Of a stretch of 64,000 nucleotides of DNA, positions 63,774-64,000 are shown in pieces (the stretch's first letter is position 1; the number at the start of each line of letters is the position of its first letter). The stretch is from Sporothrix humicola (taxonomy: Eukaryota; Ascomycota; Sordariomycetes; Ophiostomatales; Ophiostomataceae): assembly GCA_021396245.1 (NCBI GenBank), contig WNYE01000037.1, forward strand, positions 310,001 through 374,000, in the 5' to 3' direction. Below the pieces are notes generated by a model. It saw only the letters and a program-made list of their open reading frames with translations. It had not been told where the DNA came from and did not search any database. Made by a program: the position numbers and the translations under genes.

Positions 63774-64000
63774 ATGCTGTCTCGCGTCATTCTTGCTGGC
63801 CTGCTGCCTGCCGTGGCTCTCGCCCGCACCGATCTCGTCGGCTGCACGTCCAGTGTCTCTGGTGCCAGCCTGATCTGGTATGTCCCGGAGACCGGCGAGC
63901 TCTGCGAGTTCATCGACTGCGGCGGCGGCCGTGCTCCTCCCAAGACGACCGTGCCCGGCTGCCCGCTCTACTCTGGCACCGCCACCGTCACCCCCAGCTT
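63774..64000 (+). CDS. Small secreted cysteine-containing protein, 5' part
   Basis: Only the first 75 residues are in the window. A signal peptide (MLSRVILAGLLPAVALA) is followed by a mature part with four cysteines in view (GCTSS, LCEF, DCGGG and GCPLY) and a Gly/Pro-rich stretch (GGGRAPPKTT). The start is a CT-rich leader followed by CACAATG. The protein continues beyond the right edge. I do not recognise its family. Confidence 0.75.
   Translation, partial: MLSRVILAGLLPAVALARTDLVGCTSSVSGASLIWYVPETGELCEFIDCGGGRAPPKTTVPGCPLYSGTATVTPS

Noticed and set aside
1..64000. Search for tRNA, rRNA, CRISPR and transposon genes
   Set aside because: No TpsiC-type box with matching acceptor stem, no repeat-spacer array, and no reverse transcriptase or transposase frame was recognised on either strand.

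Overview
The window comes from a filamentous ascomycete (Pezizomycotina; the gene set fits Sordariomycetes, but the exact lineage is my inference). Pointers are a Zn(II)2Cys6 transcription factor, a PTH11-type membrane protein, an ENA-type sodium P-ATPase, a siderophore-type MFS transporter, GH18 and GH55 hydrolases and an EthD-domain protein. The five introns found are mostly 52-70 nt (one is 398 nt), with GTRNGT-like donors. Branch sites read CTAAC or CTGAC in all of those I could place. Most genes have no intron. Coding-strand leaders upstream of start codons are pyrimidine-rich. I find 17 protein genes, filling a little under half of the window; the rest is long intergenic DNA. I recognise no tRNA, rRNA, transposon or CRISPR array.

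Left part (1-17 kb): the N-terminal 479 residues of an OSCA/TMEM63-type (RSN1/PHM7) channel on the minus strand, cut by the window edge; a 5.3 kb gap; a two-exon gene for a disordered Pro/Ala/Ser-rich protein; a 4 kb gap with several short tandem arrays; and the ENA sodium/potassium ATPase on the plus strand.

Middle (17-46 kb): a small acidic unknown protein; an unknown protein of probable mitochondrial type; an EthD-domain protein tail to tail with a 1,069-residue Zn2Cys6 regulator; a PQ-loop-like membrane protein; a secreted GH55 exo-beta-1,3-glucanase on a roughly 440-residue Ser/Ala stalk; a cysteine-free, apparently non-secreted RNase N1/T1-like protein; a siderophore-type MFS transporter with a match to the iron-regulator GATA site (ATCWGATAA) upstream; an SDR oxidoreductase; an M20 carbamoyl-amide hydrolase; and a PTH11-like seven-helix protein.

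Right part (46-64 kb): a 6.8 kb region with no convincing gene but with inverted repeats and a 10-bp array; a GH18 chitinase-like secreted protein; a 1,981-residue GTPase with a charged insertion of about 370 residues inside its G domain and an RGG/lysine-rich tail; and the start of a small secreted cysteine-containing protein cut by the right edge.

The genes do not form one biosynthetic cluster. Several relate to the fungal surface and ion homeostasis (OSCA channel, ENA pump, siderophore transporter, GH55 and GH18 wall enzymes, PTH11-like receptor). The most unusual proteins are the RNase-T1-fold protein that seems to lack one catalytic histidine and the large split-G-domain GTPase.
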